DNA of 64,000 nucleotides from Actinomadura roseirufa (lineage in GTDB: Bacteria > Actinomycetota > Actinomycetes > Streptosporangiales > Streptosporangiaceae). Below the pieces are notes generated by a model. It made no database searches and had not been told where the DNA came from. It saw nothing but the letters and a program-made list of their open reading frames with translations. This document shows positions 45,564-55,839 of the stretch, piece by piece; position 1 is the stretch's first letter; every line of letters begins with the position of its first letter. The position numbers were made by a program, and so were the translations under genes. Location: assembly GCF_900659635.1 (NCBI RefSeq), contig NZ_CAACVB010000006.1, positions 28,191-92,190 of the forward strand. The letters run 5' to 3'.

Positions 45564-48062
45564 ATGCTGAAGACGACATTGGCGGGCCTGCGGGCCCACA
45601 AGCTGCGCCTGCTGCTGACGGGCCTGGCCATCACCCTCGGCGTGGGCTTCATCTCCGGCACCTTCGTCCTGACCGACACGATGGACAAGGGGGTCGGCAA
45701 GACGTTCGCGCGGTCGGCGGGCAAGGTCGACGTCGCGGTGCTGCCCAAGAGCGACGCTCCGGGCGCCAGGGTCCCGGCGGACATCCTCCAGCGGGTTCGT
45801 GCCCTGCCAGGGGTCACGGACGTGCAGGGCAAAGTGCAGGGCGACGCAGCGCTGATCGGTAAGAAGGGGAAGGCCGTAGGGAACATGCCCACGGTCGGGA
45901 TGTCGGTCCCAACCGGGCGGCTGCTGCGCTACGACGTCGACAAGGGTCGGACTCCGTCCGGCGGAGCCGAGACGGTGCTGGACACCCAGACCGCCAAGCG
46001 GGAGGGCTTCAAGGTCGGGGACGCGGTGACGATCCTCGACAAGGCGAGCCGCCCGCACCGCTTCACCGTCGTCGGCATCGTGGACTTCGGCATCGACCAT
46101 GAGATCGGGTACCGCGGCGCGGTCGGCTTCGACGCGGCCACCACGATGCTGATGACCGGTGAGAGGCAGTACAGGGAGATCGACGTCGCGGGCGGGAACC
46201 GCGAGGCGGTCGCGGCGGCCGTGGGACCGCGATACCGGACCTACACCGGCGCGGAACTGGGCGCGAAGCTGGCCCGCGCGGCGGGCGCCGACACCAAGGT
46301 CATCCGCACCGGGCTATTGATCTTCGGGCTGGTGGCGATGCTCGTCTCCGCCCTGGTCATCTACAACACCTTCTCGATCCTCATCGCGCAGCGGATGCGC
46401 GAGATGGCGCTGCTGCGCTGCGTCGGCGCGACCCGGCGCCAGGTGTTCGGCGGCGTGCTCGCCGAGTCCGCGGTGGTCGGGCTGGTCGGCTCGGCGCTCG
46501 GCGTCCTCGCCGGGCTCGGGCTCGGCGCCGGGGCGCTGGTGCTGATCGGCGACCTGAACCCGCAGAACAAGGTCGGCGGCCTGACGCTCACCGGCCGGAC
46601 GGTCGCCGTGGCCATGGCGGTGGGCGTCATCGTCACCGTGCTGTCGGCGGTGCTGCCCGCCCGGACCGCGACCCGCGTCCCGCCGGTCGCGGCGCTGCGC
46701 AACGACCTGGAGCCGGGCAGCCGCCGGTTCCGGCTCGGCCGGCTGCGGACGGCCCTGGCGGCGGTGCTCGGCGCGATCGGCCTGGCGCTCGGGGGGCTCG
46801 GCTCGCTGGTGATGGAGAAGGGCGAGATCGCGATGGACGTGGTCGCGTTCGCCGGCGGAGTGTTCTTCCTCGGGGTGATCGCGGCGATGCCCGCGCTGGT
46901 GCGGCCGCTCGGCCGGGTCGCCGGCGCGATCCCGGCGCGCCTGGGCGGCGTGCCGGGACGGCTCGCGGTGGCCAACGCCCAGCGCGCCCCGCGGCGCACC
47001 GCGACCACCACGATCGCGCTGACCATCGGAATCGGCCTGATGAGCCTGTTCTCGGTCGTCGCCGCCAGCGGCAAGGCCAGCGCGGCGGCGCAACTGGAGG
47101 AGCAGTTCCCGGCGGAGTTCCAGGTGGAGCCGCAGGCCGCCGACGGCGAGGTGCGGCTGCCGCACGCGCTGGCCGCGGCGCTGGCCGGGCGGCGCGAGCT
47201 CGCCCGGGTGATCGAGGTGCGCCGGCTGAAGACCGGGGTCGACGGCCGGAAGGAGACGGTCGCGGCGATCACCGCGGCGGCGATGGGCACGGTGATGAAG
47301 CCGGAGATGGCGCACGGCTCGCTGAGCGACCTCAAGCCGGGCACGGTGATGGTGGACGAGGGAACCGCCAAGGACAGGCGCCTCTCGGTCGGGAACACCG
47401 TCCGGATCGCGACCGCCCACGGCACCGCACCGGTGCGGCTCGCCGCGATCTACGGGAAGGGCACGCCGGTGTCGGGGTTCATCGTCCCCGAGGCGGACTT
47501 CGACCGGCACTTCACCGTCCGCGACCCGTCGGTGATCTACCTGAAGACCGCGGACGGCGTGCCCGCGGCGGTGGCGCGCAAGGTCGTCGACGACGCGAGC
47601 AGGCCCTACCCGACGGCCCGGGTGACGTCCGCGGCGGAGTACAAGGAGTCGCTGAGCAAGGCCATCGACATGATCCTGATGATCTTCGGTGGGCTGCTCG
47701 GGCTGGCCATCGTGATCGCCTTGTTCGGCATCGCGAACACGCTGACGCTGTCGGTGGTGGAGCGCACCCGCGAGTCGGCGCTGCTGCGGGCGCTCGGGCT
47801 CACCAGGCGCCAGCTCCGCCGGATGCTGTCGGTCGAGGCGCTGGTGATGGCCGTGATCGGCGCATTCACCGGGGTGGTGCTCGGGGTCGCCTTCGGCTGG
47901 GCGGCGACCAACGCGATGGGGAACCACACCGTGTTCTCTTTGCCCTACCTCCAGGTGGGCGGGTTCGTGGTGCTCGCCGGGGCGGCCGGGACGCTCGCCG
48001 CGGTGATGCCCGCGCGGCGCGCCGCCAAGGCGTCGATCGTGGAGTCGCTGGCGACGGGCTGA
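45564..48062 (+). CDS. ABC transporter permease, FtsX-like, two-module
   Basis: An 832-residue permease with two FtsX-type units, each having a MacB-like extracytoplasmic domain and membrane helices. The N-terminal helix is LRAHKLRLLLTGLAITLGVG. The FtsX motifs are NTFSILIAQRMREMALLRCV and, in the second half, NTLTLSVVERTRESALLRAL. Large periplasmic-side regions lie around 50-230 and 530-690. With the ATPase it forms a mechanotransmission-type exporter. ATG 45564 is preceded by the ATPase stop three bases upstream. A strong terminator follows. Confidence 0.95.
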   Translation: MLKTTLAGLRAHKLRLLLTGLAITLGVGFISGTFVLTDTMDKGVGKTFARSAGKVDVAVLPKSDAPGARVPADILQRVRALPGVTDVQGKVQGDAALIGKKGKAVGNMPTVGMSVPTGRLLRYDVDKGRTPSGGAETVLDTQTAKREGFKVGDAVTILDKASRPHRFTVVGIVDFGIDHEIGYRGAVGFDAATTMLMTGERQYREIDVAGGNREAVAAAVGPRYRTYTGAELGAKLARAAGADTKVIRTGLLIFGLVAMLVSALVIYNTFSILIAQRMREMALLRCVGATRRQVFGGVLAESAVVGLVGSALGVLAGLGLGAGALVLIGDLNPQNKVGGLTLTGRTVAVAMAVGVIVTVLSAVLPARTATRVPPVAALRNDLEPGSRRFRLGRLRTALAAVLGAIGLALGGLGSLVMEKGEIAMDVVAFAGGVFFLGVIAAMPALVRPLGRVAGAIPARLGGVPGRLAVANAQRAPRRTATTTIALTIGIGLMSLFSVVAASGKASAAAQLEEQFPAEFQVEPQAADGEVRLPHALAAALAGRRELARVIEVRRLKTGVDGRKETVAAITAAAMGTVMKPEMAHGSLSDLKPGTVMVDEGTAKDRRLSVGNTVRIATAHGTAPVRLAAIYGKGTPVSGFIVPEADFDRHFTVRDPSVIYLKTADGVPAAVARKVVDDASRPYPTARVTSAAEYKESLSKAIDMILMIFGGLLGLAIVIALFGIANTLTLSVVERTRESALLRALGLTRRQLRRMLSVEALVMAVIGAFTGVVLGVAFGWAATNAMGNHTVFSLPYLQVGGFVVLAGAAGTLAAVMPARRAAKASIVESLATG

Positions 48063-48074
48063 CAGGGACATGGT

Positions 48075-48106
48075 GGGGGAGGGACGCGCGGAGGCGTCCC
48101 TCCCCC
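48075..48106 (+). terminator. Terminator after ABC exporter
   Basis: A perfect 13-bp stem (GGGGGAGGGACGC at 48075-48087 with 48094-48106) around GCGGAG, 12 bp after the stop. Confidence 0.82.
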
Positions 48107-48310
48107 GGGGCGTCCCGTCCCCGCCGGCGGCCCGTCCGGCGCCACGCCGCGTTCCCGGACCGTTCTCGTCCCGGGGCGTCCGCGTGTGAGGGTGGTCACG
48201 GCGCGGGCCCTCCCCGCGCTCCCCGTCACCCCGCCGGGCGGCGCTCCCGCGATCCGCGGGTACATTGGGTCGCGCACGTCCGGTACCTAGCTGAGGACTG
48301 GAACGAACAG

Positions 48311-49276
48311 ATGGATCCACACGTCACGCCCGGTTCCGCCGCGCCCGGAAACGAGCCGGACGGCGCTCTGGACGGCGCTCTGGACGGCACGGTCGAGCGG
48401 CCGCAGGACCGTCCCGCGCGGCTGTCGGTCGGCGTCGTCGGCGCGGGCCGCGTGGGCACCGCGCTCGGCGTGGCGCTGGCGCGCGCGGGGCACCGCGTGG
48501 TCGCCGCCGCCGCGGTCTCCGCGCGGTCGCGGGCCCGGGTCGAGGAACGGCTGCCCGGCACGGCCGTCATGGAGCCGCAGGAGGCCGTCGCCGCCGCCGA
48601 CCTGGTGCTGCTGACCGTCCCCGACGACGTGCTGCCCGAGCTCGCCGGCGGGCTGGTCGCCGCGGGCGTCCCGGTGACCGGCAAGCTCGTCCTGCACACG
48701 AGCGGGCGGTACGGCGCGGACGTCCTGGACCCGCTCACCCGGGCGGGGGCGCTGCCGCTGGCGCTGCATCCGGTGATGACCTTCACCGGCCGCCCGGACG
48801 ACGTGAACCGGCTCACCGGGATCTCGTTCGGGGTCACCGCGCCCGAGCCGCTGCGCCCGGTCGCCGAGGCGCTCGTGCTGGAGATGGGCGGCGAACCGGT
48901 GTGGATCACCCAGGAGCGGCGCCCGCTGTACCACGCGGCGCTCGCCGGCGGCGCGAACCACCTGGTCACCCTGGTCGTCGAGGCGATGGACCTGCTGCGC
49001 GGCGCGGGCGTCGCCGAACCGGGCCGGATGCTCGGCCCGCTGCTCGGCGCGGCCCTGGACAACGCGCTGCGGCTCGGCATCGACGGCCTCACCGGCCCGG
49101 TCGCGCGCGGCGACGCGGGCACCGTCGCGGGCCATGTCGCCGAGCTGGGCCGGATGTCGGCCGAGAGCCGCCGCGCGTACGTGGCGATGGCCCGGCTCAC
49201 CGCGGACCGGGCCCTCGGCGCGGGACTGCTCAAGGCCGAGGACGCCGAGCGGCTCCTCGAGGCGCTGGCCGACTGA
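48311..49276 (+). CDS. Rossmann/DUF2520 oxidoreductase-like protein upstream of panC
   Basis: A 321-residue protein. After an Asp/Gly-rich tail (1-37) comes an NAD(P)-binding domain (VGVVGAGRVGTALGVALARA), then VLLTVPDDVLPELAG and LHPVMTFTGRPDD. The C-terminal DUF2520 helical domain has YHAALAGGANHLVTLVVEA. The fold resembles 6-phosphogluconate/ketopantoate dehydrogenases. It starts the panC-panD-nadB-nadC-coaX run, as in other actinobacteria. A ketopantoate reductase role is suggested by context but not proven; the helical domain has an H rather than a clear K at the expected catalytic position. Confidence 0.85.
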   Translation: MDPHVTPGSAAPGNEPDGALDGALDGTVERPQDRPARLSVGVVGAGRVGTALGVALARAGHRVVAAAAVSARSRARVEERLPGTAVMEPQEAVAAADLVLLTVPDDVLPELAGGLVAAGVPVTGKLVLHTSGRYGADVLDPLTRAGALPLALHPVMTFTGRPDDVNRLTGISFGVTAPEPLRPVAEALVLEMGGEPVWITQERRPLYHAALAGGANHLVTLVVEAMDLLRGAGVAEPGRMLGPLLGAALDNALRLGIDGLTGPVARGDAGTVAGHVAELGRMSAESRRAYVAMARLTADRALGAGLLKAEDAERLLEALAD

Positions 49277-49289
49277 TCAGGGAGGATCC

Positions 49290-50276
49290 GTGACCGAGCC
49301 GAGCGGCGCCCCCGCGCCGTCCCCCACCTCGCCCCCCGTGCTGGATCCCGTGCCGGATCCGGCGCTGGATCCCGTGCCGAATCCGGTGCCGGGTTCCGTG
49401 CCGCCCGTCATCGCGCGGACGCGCGAGGAACTGGCCGCCGTCCGGTCCGGGGCGCGCGGCGCGCTGGCGCTCGTCCCGACGATGGGGGCGCTGCACGAGG
49501 GGCACCGCTCGCTGATCCGGCGGGCGCGCGCGGAGGCGGGCGCCGAGACGGGCACCGTCGTGGTGAGCGTCTTCGTCAACCCGCTCCAGTTCGGGCCGGG
49601 CGAGGACTTCGACCGCTATCCGCGGACGCTCGCCGCCGACCTCGCGGTGTGCGCCGAGGAGGGCGTGGACGCGGTGTTCGCTCCCGGCCGGGAGGTCATG
49701 TACCCGGCGGAGCCGGAGGTCACGGTCCGGGCCGGGACGATGGGCGAGCGGGTGGAGGGCGTGACGCGCCCCGGCCACTTCGACGGGATGCTCACGGTCG
49801 TGCTGAAGCTGTTCAACCTGGTGCGCCCCGATCTCGCGGTCTTCGGGGAGAAGGACGCGCAGCAGCTCGCGATGATCCGCCGGATGGTCGCCGACCTGGA
49901 CGTGCCGGTGCGGATCGTGGGCGCCCCGACCGTCCGGGAGCCGGACGGGCTGGCCCTGTCGAGCCGCAACCGCTACCTGTCGGCGGCCGAGCGCGCCACC
50001 GCGCTGGCCCTGTCCCGGGCCCTGCGGGCCGGCGCGGACGCCGCCGCGGACGGCCCGGCGGCGATCCTGGCCGCGGCGCGCGGCGTGCTCGACGCGGCCG
50101 CGGCCGCCGAGCCGCCGCTCGCGCCGGACTACCTCGTGCTCGTCGATCCCGTGACGTTCACCGAGATCACCGGGCCGCACGAGGGGCCGGCCGTGCTCGC
50201 GGTGGCGGGCCGGGTCGGCGCCACCCACCTCATCGACAACGTCCACCTCCAGCCCGGCCCCGCGAAGGAGCACTGA
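49290..50276 (+). CDS. panC: Pantothenate synthetase
   Basis: A 328-residue ATP-dependent ligase joining pantoate and beta-alanine. An N-terminal Pro/Asp repeat tail (about 1-40) is unusual. The enzyme core has [20 protein letters not shown] (HxGH motif), [35 protein letters not shown] and the KMSKS-like [12 protein letters not shown] 49290 has GGGAGG 5-10 nt upstream. Its stop overlaps panD. Confidence 0.95.
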   Translation: MTEPSGAPAPSPTSPPVLDPVPDPALDPVPNPVPGSVPPVIARTREELAAVRSGARGALALVPTMGALHEGHRSLIRRARAEAGAETGTVVVSVFVNPLQFGPGEDFDRYPRTLAADLAVCAEEGVDAVFAPGREVMYPAEPEVTVRAGTMGERVEGVTRPGHFDGMLTVVLKLFNLVRPDLAVFGEKDAQQLAMIRRMVADLDVPVRIVGAPTVREPDGLALSSRNRYLSAAERATALALSRALRAGADAAADGPAAILAAARGVLDAAAAAEPPLAPDYLVLVDPVTFTEITGPHEGPAVLAVAGRVGATHLIDNVHLQPGPAKEH

Positions 50277-50695
50277 TGTTCCGGACGATGTTCAAGTCGA
50301 AGATCCACCGCGCCACCGTGACGCAGGCGGATCTGCACTACGTCGGGTCGCTGACCATCGACGAGGACCTGATGGACGCCGCCGACCTGCTGCCCGGCGA
50401 GCAGGTCCACGTGGTGGACATCGACAACGGCGCGCGCCTGGAGACCTATCTGATCGCGGGCGAGCGCGGCTCCGGAGTGATCGGGATCAACGGCGCCGCG
50501 GCCCGTCTCGTCCAGCCCGGCGACCTGGTGATCATCATCAGCTACGCGCAGCTCGCCGACGCCGAGGCGCGCGAGTTCCGGCCGCGCGTGGTGCACGTGG
50601 ATCGGTCCAACAAGATCATTTCATTGGGCTCCGACCCGGCCGAGCCGGTTCCGGGCGGCGGCGGCGGCGTCCGCGGCGACCTCGTCAAGGGCTGA
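50276..50695 (+). CDS. panD: Aspartate 1-decarboxylase
   Basis: A 139-residue pyruvoyl enzyme making beta-alanine for PanC. Self-cleavage site Gly24-Ser25 lies in [39 protein letters not shown] and IIISYAQL follow. The ATG overlaps the panC stop by one base. The C-terminus carries a Gly-rich extension ([10 protein letters not shown]). Confidence 0.96.
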   Translation: MFRTMFKSKIHRATVTQADLHYVGSLTIDEDLMDAADLLPGEQVHVVDIDNGARLETYLIAGERGSGVIGINGAAARLVQPGDLVIIISYAQLADAEAREFRPRVVHVDRSNKIISLGSDPAEPVPGGGGGVRGDLVKG

Positions 50696-50723
50696 CCCTT
50701 CCGCGCTCTCCCGGGTCCCGGGA

Positions 50724-50762
50724 ACGGCCGCATACCCCCGCCGCCAGGGGGTGTGCGGCCGT
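50724..50762 (+). terminator. Terminator between panD and nadB
   Basis: A 16-bp stem (ACGGCCGCATACCCCC at 50724-50739 with 50747-50762, one G-T wobble) followed by TTCG. It separates the pantothenate genes from the NAD genes. Confidence 0.8.
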
Positions 50763-50880
50763 TTCGCGGCTTGCCGCCGAATGTTCGTTGAATGTGACTT
50801 ACGTCCGAAACGGGAGCCGGGCGCGCCGTATCCCCGGGGTTAATGTCACAATGACGAGAATCGAGCCCCGAGGAGGGCCC

Positions 50881-52530
50881 ATGATCCCTTCCGTTCTCCC
50901 CGCCCCCGCCCCCGGATGGACCCGCGACACCGACGTCGTCGTCATCGGCTCCGGCATCGCCGGCCTGGTGACCGCGCTGCGCTGCCGCCCGCACGGCCGG
51001 GTCCTGCTCGTCACCAAGGCCCTGCTGGACGCGGGGTCGACCCGCTGGGCGCAGGGCGGCATCGCCGCCGCGCTGGCCCCCGGCGACGACCCCCGGGACC
51101 ATCTGGCCGACACCCTCACCGCCGGGGTCGGGCTGTGCGACGAGGACGCGGTGCGGGCCATGGTCACCGAGGCGCCGGACGCCGTGCGCGGGCTCATCGC
51201 GCTCGGCGCCGCGTTCGACCGCACCGCCGCCGGGGAGATCGCGCTCACCCGGGAGGGCGGCCACCACCACGACCGGGTCGCGCACGCCGGCGGCGACGCG
51301 ACCGGCGCGGAGGTCAGCCGCGCGCTGCGCGCCGCGCTCAAGGACTCCGGCGTCGAGGTCGTCGAGCACGCGCTGGTCCTCGACCTGCTGAAGGACGCGG
51401 CCGGACGCGCCGCGGGGGTCACCCTCCACGTCATGGGCGAGGGCCAGCCGGGCGGCGTCGGCGCCGTCCGGGCCCGCGCCGTCGTGCTCGCCACCGGCGG
51501 GCTCGGCCAGGTGTTCTCCGCCACGACCAACCCCGAGGTGTCCACCGGCGACGGCGTGGCGCTCGCGCTGCGCGCCGGCGCCGCCGTCACCGACCTGGAG
51601 TTCGTCCAGTTCCACCCGACGGTGCTGTGGCTCGGCCCCGGCGCGCGCGGGCAGCAGCCGCTGATCTCCGAGGCGGTGCGCGGCGAGGGCGCCCACCTGG
51701 TCGACCGCGCGGGCGTGCGCTTCATGACCGGGCGGCACGAACTGGGCGAGCTGGCCCCGCGCGACGTCGTCGCCAAGGGCATCATGAACCGGATGCGGGA
51801 GACCGGCGAGCCCTACATGCTGCTCGACGGCCGGCACCTCGGCGCCGCGACGTGGGAGCACCGCTTCCCCACCATCCTCGCCGTCTGCCGCCACCACGGC
51901 ATCGACCCGGTGACCGAGCCGATCCCGGTCGTCCCGGCCGCCCACCACGCCAGCGGCGGCGTCCGCACCGACCTGCACGGCCGCACGTCCGTGCCCGGCC
52001 TGTACGCCTGCGGGGAGGTCGCCTGCACCGGCGTGCACGGCGCCAACCGCCTGGCGTCCAACTCGCTGCTGGAGGGCCTGGTGTTCGCCGCCCGGATCGC
52101 CGGCGCGATCCGGGACGACCCGGCCGGCGAGCCGGGCGAGTTCCAGATCGTCCGGGACGGGACGCGCCCGCTCGACCCGGCGCTGCGCGGCGAGATCCAG
52201 GAGATCATGACGTCGCGCGCCGGGTTGCTGCGCGGCGGCGCGGGCCTGGACGCCGCCGCCCGGGAGCTGGCCGCCCTCCCCGGCCGCTCCGGGCCCGAGG
52301 TCGCGCCCGGCGTCGCGGCGTGGGAGGTCGCCAACCTGCACGCCGTCGCCACGGCGATCGTCGCCGCCGCGCGGCGGCGCGAGGAGACCCGCGGCAGCCA
52401 CTGGCGGGAGGACTTCCCCGACCGCTCCGACTCCGCCTGGCGCGGCCGCCTGGTCACGCGCTTGGACGGGAACGCTCTGACGACCACCTACGAGCCCATC
52501 GCCGGGCCGACGGAAGGGAGCCGCGCATGA
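50881..52530 (+). CDS. nadB: L-aspartate oxidase
   Basis: A 549-residue FAD enzyme oxidising aspartate to iminoaspartate for quinolinate synthesis. The FAD site is VVVIGSGIAGLVTALRC; EGGHHHDRVAHAGGDATGAE, FVQFHPTVLW, AHHASGGVRTDLHGRTSVPG and VHGANRLASNSLLEGLVF are family signatures. ATG 50881 has GAGGAGGG upstream. nadA is not in the window. The stop overlaps nadC by four bases. Confidence 0.95.
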   Translation: MIPSVLPAPAPGWTRDTDVVVIGSGIAGLVTALRCRPHGRVLLVTKALLDAGSTRWAQGGIAAALAPGDDPRDHLADTLTAGVGLCDEDAVRAMVTEAPDAVRGLIALGAAFDRTAAGEIALTREGGHHHDRVAHAGGDATGAEVSRALRAALKDSGVEVVEHALVLDLLKDAAGRAAGVTLHVMGEGQPGGVGAVRARAVVLATGGLGQVFSATTNPEVSTGDGVALALRAGAAVTDLEFVQFHPTVLWLGPGARGQQPLISEAVRGEGAHLVDRAGVRFMTGRHELGELAPRDVVAKGIMNRMRETGEPYMLLDGRHLGAATWEHRFPTILAVCRHHGIDPVTEPIPVVPAAHHASGGVRTDLHGRTSVPGLYACGEVACTGVHGANRLASNSLLEGLVFAARIAGAIRDDPAGEPGEFQIVRDGTRPLDPALRGEIQEIMTSRAGLLRGGAGLDAAARELAALPGRSGPEVAPGVAAWEVANLHAVATAIVAAARRREETRGSHWREDFPDRSDSAWRGRLVTRLDGNALTTTYEPIAGPTEGSRA

Positions 52531-53384
52531 CACCGGAACTGGAGAGCGCGCTGCGGGACGCGGGGCTCGATCCACAGGCTGTGGAGAACCTCGTCCGGAC
52601 CGCGCTCGCCGAGGACGGCGAGGTCGACGTCACCAGCGAGCCGATCTTCTCTCCGCGGGACGCCGCGACCGGCGACTTCGCGGCCCGCGAGGAGGGCGTC
52701 GTCGCCGGCCTGCCGGTCGCCGCCGTCGTGTTCGAGCTGCTGGGCGTCGCGTACGAGACGAAGGCGTCCGACGGCGACCGGGTCGTCCCCGGACAGGTGC
52801 TGGTCTCGGTGAGCGGCCCCACCCGCGCCGTCCTGCGGGCGGAACGGACGGCCCTGAACCTGCTCACCCACCTCTCCGGCATCGCCACAGCTGCCCGTCT
52901 CTGGACGGACGCGATGGAGGGCACCAAGGCGAGGGTCCGCGACACCCGCAAGACCCTCCCCGGCCTGCGCGCCCTGCAGAAGTACGCGGTGCATCGCGGT
53001 GGCGGGGTGAACCACCGGATGGGCCTGCACGACGCGGCGCTGGTCAAGGACAACCACATCGCCGCCGCCGGATCGGTCACCAAGGCGTTCGAGGCCATCC
53101 GCGGCGTCTACCCGTCCCTGCACGTCCAGGTGGAGTGCGACACGCTCGCGCAGGTGGAGGAGGCCCTCGCCGCCGGTGCCCGGTCGATCCTGCTGGACAA
53201 CATGACCGACGCGCAGATGACCGAGGCCGTGCGCGTCGTGGCGGGGCGCGCGGAACTGGAGGCCAGCGGGGGGCTTACCCTGGACAGGGCCCGAGACGTC
53301 GCCGTGACCGGGGTGGACTACCTTGCAGTCGGCGCGCTGACCCATTCGGCGCGCGTGCTCGACATCGGCCTTGACTTCACCTGA
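52527..53384 (+). CDS. nadC: Nicotinate-nucleotide pyrophosphorylase
   Basis: A 285-residue enzyme that turns quinolinate and PRPP into nicotinate mononucleotide and CO2. It has LAEDGEVDVTSEPI near the N-terminus, ERTALNLLTHLSGIATA, RDTRKTLPGLRALQKYAVHR (active-site basic residues), VKDNHIAAAGSV and ILLDNMTDAQM. ATG 52527 overlaps the nadB stop. It is followed 14 bp later by coaX. Confidence 0.95.
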   Translation: MTPELESALRDAGLDPQAVENLVRTALAEDGEVDVTSEPIFSPRDAATGDFAAREEGVVAGLPVAAVVFELLGVAYETKASDGDRVVPGQVLVSVSGPTRAVLRAERTALNLLTHLSGIATAARLWTDAMEGTKARVRDTRKTLPGLRALQKYAVHRGGGVNHRMGLHDAALVKDNHIAAAGSVTKAFEAIRGVYPSLHVQVECDTLAQVEEALAAGARSILLDNMTDAQMTEAVRVVAGRAELEASGGLTLDRARDVAVTGVDYLAVGALTHSARVLDIGLDFT

Positions 53385-53398
53385 CCAGCGGGGACCTG

Positions 53399-54181
53399 AT
53401 GCTGCTCACCATCGACGTCGGTAACACCAACACCGTCCTCGGCCTGTTCGAGGGCGAGGAGGTGATCGAGCACTGGAGGATCAACACCGATCCGCGGCGG
53501 ACCGCCGACGAGATCGCCGTGGTCCTCCAGGGGCTGGTCCAGCAGAGCCCGCTGCTGGCCGAGACCGACATCAGCGGCATCGCGCTGTGCTCCACGGTCC
53601 CGTCCGTCCTGCACGAGATGCGGGAGATGTGCCGCCGCTACTACGGCGACGTCGCGGCGGTGATCGTGGAGCCGGGGGTCAAGACCGGCGTGCCCGTCCG
53701 CATGGACAACCCGAAGGAGGTCGGCGCCGACCGCATCGTGAACGCGCTCGCCGCCGTCCACCTGCACCGCGGTCCCGCGATCGTCGTGGACTTCGGCACC
53801 GCCACGACCTTCGACGCCGTCTCCGCCAAGGGCGAGTACGTGGGCGGCGCGATCGCCCCGGGCATCGAGATCTCGATCGACGCGCTCTCCTCCCGCGGCG
53901 CCCAGCTGCACAAGATCGAGCTGGTCCGGCCGCGCAACGTGATCGCCAAGAACACCGTCGAGGCGCTCCAGTCGGGCATCATCTTCGGCTTCGCCGGGCA
54001 GGTGGACGGGATCGTCGAGCGGATGTCGGAGGAGCTGGCGGCCAACCCCGACGACGTCACCGTCATCGCGACCGGCGGGCTGGCACCGCTCGTCCTGGAG
54101 GAGTCCCGCTGCATCGACGTGTTCGAGCCCTGGCTCACCCTCGTCGGACTCCGTCTCATTTACGAGCGGAACACCGTATAG
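53399..54181 (+). CDS. coaX: Type III pantothenate kinase
   Basis: A 260-residue ASKHA-fold kinase phosphorylating pantothenate, the first committed CoA step. It has LLTIDVGNTNTVLGLFEGEE (phosphate loop), VGADRIVNALAA, IVVDFGTATTFDAVSAKGEY and VIATGGLAPLV. Type III enzymes are insensitive to CoA feedback. ATG 53399 follows GCGGGGA. Its placement after the pan and nad genes links cofactor pathways. Confidence 0.95.
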   Translation: MLLTIDVGNTNTVLGLFEGEEVIEHWRINTDPRRTADEIAVVLQGLVQQSPLLAETDISGIALCSTVPSVLHEMREMCRRYYGDVAAVIVEPGVKTGVPVRMDNPKEVGADRIVNALAAVHLHRGPAIVVDFGTATTFDAVSAKGEYVGGAIAPGIEISIDALSSRGAQLHKIELVRPRNVIAKNTVEALQSGIIFGFAGQVDGIVERMSEELAANPDDVTVIATGGLAPLVLEESRCIDVFEPWLTLVGLRLIYERNTV

Positions 54182-54315
54182 GTCCGAGCCCGGCCCGCCT
54201 CCCGCGCGCCGTCCCGCCGCCACCGGGCGCTCGTGCCGCCCGCGACCCCGGCCGGAGTGGACGGGAGAGCACAAGCCGTTCGCGCGGCATCGAGCGCGCT
54301 GGATAGCCTTGGGCC

Positions 54316-55839
54316 GTGAGTGACGAGACCAACGACACCGCTTCCGCGGAGGACGCCGCCCGGGACGAGCTGCCCGAGCAGATGCGCGTCCGCCGCGAGA
54401 AGCTCGACCGCCTCCGCGAGAGCGGGATCGACCCGTACCCGGTGGGCTTCCCGCGCACGGCGACCGTCGCCGAGGTGCGCGCGAAACACCCCGGCCTGGA
54501 ACCGGGCACCGAGACGGGCGAGAAGGTCGGCGTCACCGGTCGCGTCATGCTCGTCCGCAACACCGGCAAGCTGTGCTTCGCCACCATCCGCGACTCCGGC
54601 GCCGACATCCAGGTGATGCTGTCGCTGGCCAACGTGGGCCAGGACGCGCTCGACTTCTGGAAGCGCGAGGTCGACCTCGGCGACCACGTGGGCGTCGAGG
54701 GCGAGGTCATCGCCTCCCGCCGCGGCGAACTGTCGATCATGGCGGACCGGTTCGCGATCACCTCCAAGTGCCTGCGGCCGCTGCCGGACAAGCACGCCGG
54801 CCTCACCGACCCGGAGGCGCGGGTCCGGCTGCGCTACGTCGACCTGATCGTCAACGACGAGGCCAGGAAGATGGCGCACGTCCGCAGCGCCACCGTCCGC
54901 GCCGTCCGCGACTTCTGGCACGAGGAGGGCTACCTCGAGGTCGAGACGCCCATGCTGCAGCCCGTGCACGGCGGCGCGGCGGCCCGCCCGTTCCAGACGC
55001 ACATCAACGCCTACGGCATGGACCTGTACCTGCGCATCGCGATCGAGCTGTACCTCAAGCGGCTCGTCGTCGGCGGCATCGAGAAGGTCTTCGAGATCAA
55101 CCGCAACTTCCGCAACGAGGGCGCGGACTCCACGCACAACCCCGAGTTCACGATGCTCGAGGCGTACGGCAGCTACCTCGACTACAACGACATGGCCGAC
55201 CTGACCCAGCGGATGTACCAGCGGGCCGTCACGGCGGCGCTGGGCACCACGGTCGTCGTCCACGACGGCACGGAGATCGACCTCGGGATCGCGGAGTGGC
55301 CGCGCGCCACCCTGTACGGCCTGGTGTCGGGAGCCCTCGGCGAGGAGATCACGCCGCACACGCCGATCGAGGCCGTGCGCAAGCTCGCCGACGGCCGCGG
55401 CGTCCACTGGGACGCCAAGTGGGGGCAGGGCAAGCTCGTCCAGGAGCTGTTCGAGGAACTGGTGGAGCACACCCTCGTCCAGCCGACCTTCGTGATGGAC
55501 TACCCCGTCGAGACCTCGCCGCTGACCCGCCAGCACCGCGCCGAACCGCTGCTCACCGAGAAGTGGGACCTCATCGGCTTCGGGACGGAGCTCGGGACCG
55601 CCTACTCGGAGCTGGTCGACCCGATCGAGCAGCGCCGCCGGCTGACCGAGCAGTCGCTGCTGGCGGCGGGCGGCGACCCCGAGGCGATGCAGCTCGACGA
55701 GGACTTCCTGCGCGCCCTGGAGTACGCCATGCCCCCGACCGGCGGCGTCGGCGTCGGCATCGACCGGATGATCATGGCCTTCACCGGCAAGGGCATCCGC
55801 GAAACGATCCTCTTCCCCCTGGTCAAACCAGGCGGCTGA
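54316..55839 (+). CDS. lysS: Lysyl-tRNA synthetase, class II
   Basis: A 507-residue class II aminoacyl-tRNA synthetase. The N-terminal OB-fold binds the anticodon (VTGRVMLVRNTGKLCFATI). Catalytic motifs: motif 1 in FWHEEGYLEVETPML, motif 2 FEINRNFRNEGADSTHNPEF and motif 3 GVGIDRMIMAFTG. GTG 54316 lies 6 nt after TAGCCT (54304-54309), so it may be leaderless. It is followed by a bidirectional hairpin at 55941. Confidence 0.96.
   Translation: MSDETNDTASAEDAARDELPEQMRVRREKLDRLRESGIDPYPVGFPRTATVAEVRAKHPGLEPGTETGEKVGVTGRVMLVRNTGKLCFATIRDSGADIQVMLSLANVGQDALDFWKREVDLGDHVGVEGEVIASRRGELSIMADRFAITSKCLRPLPDKHAGLTDPEARVRLRYVDLIVNDEARKMAHVRSATVRAVRDFWHEEGYLEVETPMLQPVHGGAAARPFQTHINAYGMDLYLRIAIELYLKRLVVGGIEKVFEINRNFRNEGADSTHNPEFTMLEAYGSYLDYNDMADLTQRMYQRAVTAALGTTVVVHDGTEIDLGIAEWPRATLYGLVSGALGEEITPHTPIEAVRKLADGRGVHWDAKWGQGKLVQELFEELVEHTLVQPTFVMDYPVETSPLTRQHRAEPLLTEKWDLIGFGTELGTAYSELVDPIEQRRRLTEQSLLAAGGDPEAMQLDEDFLRALEYAMPPTGGVGVGIDRMIMAFTGKGIRETILFPLVKPGG

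Noticed and set aside
50542..52575. A 677-residue minus-strand frame over nadB
   Set aside because: No domain; nadB on the plus strand has complete FAD and substrate motifs.
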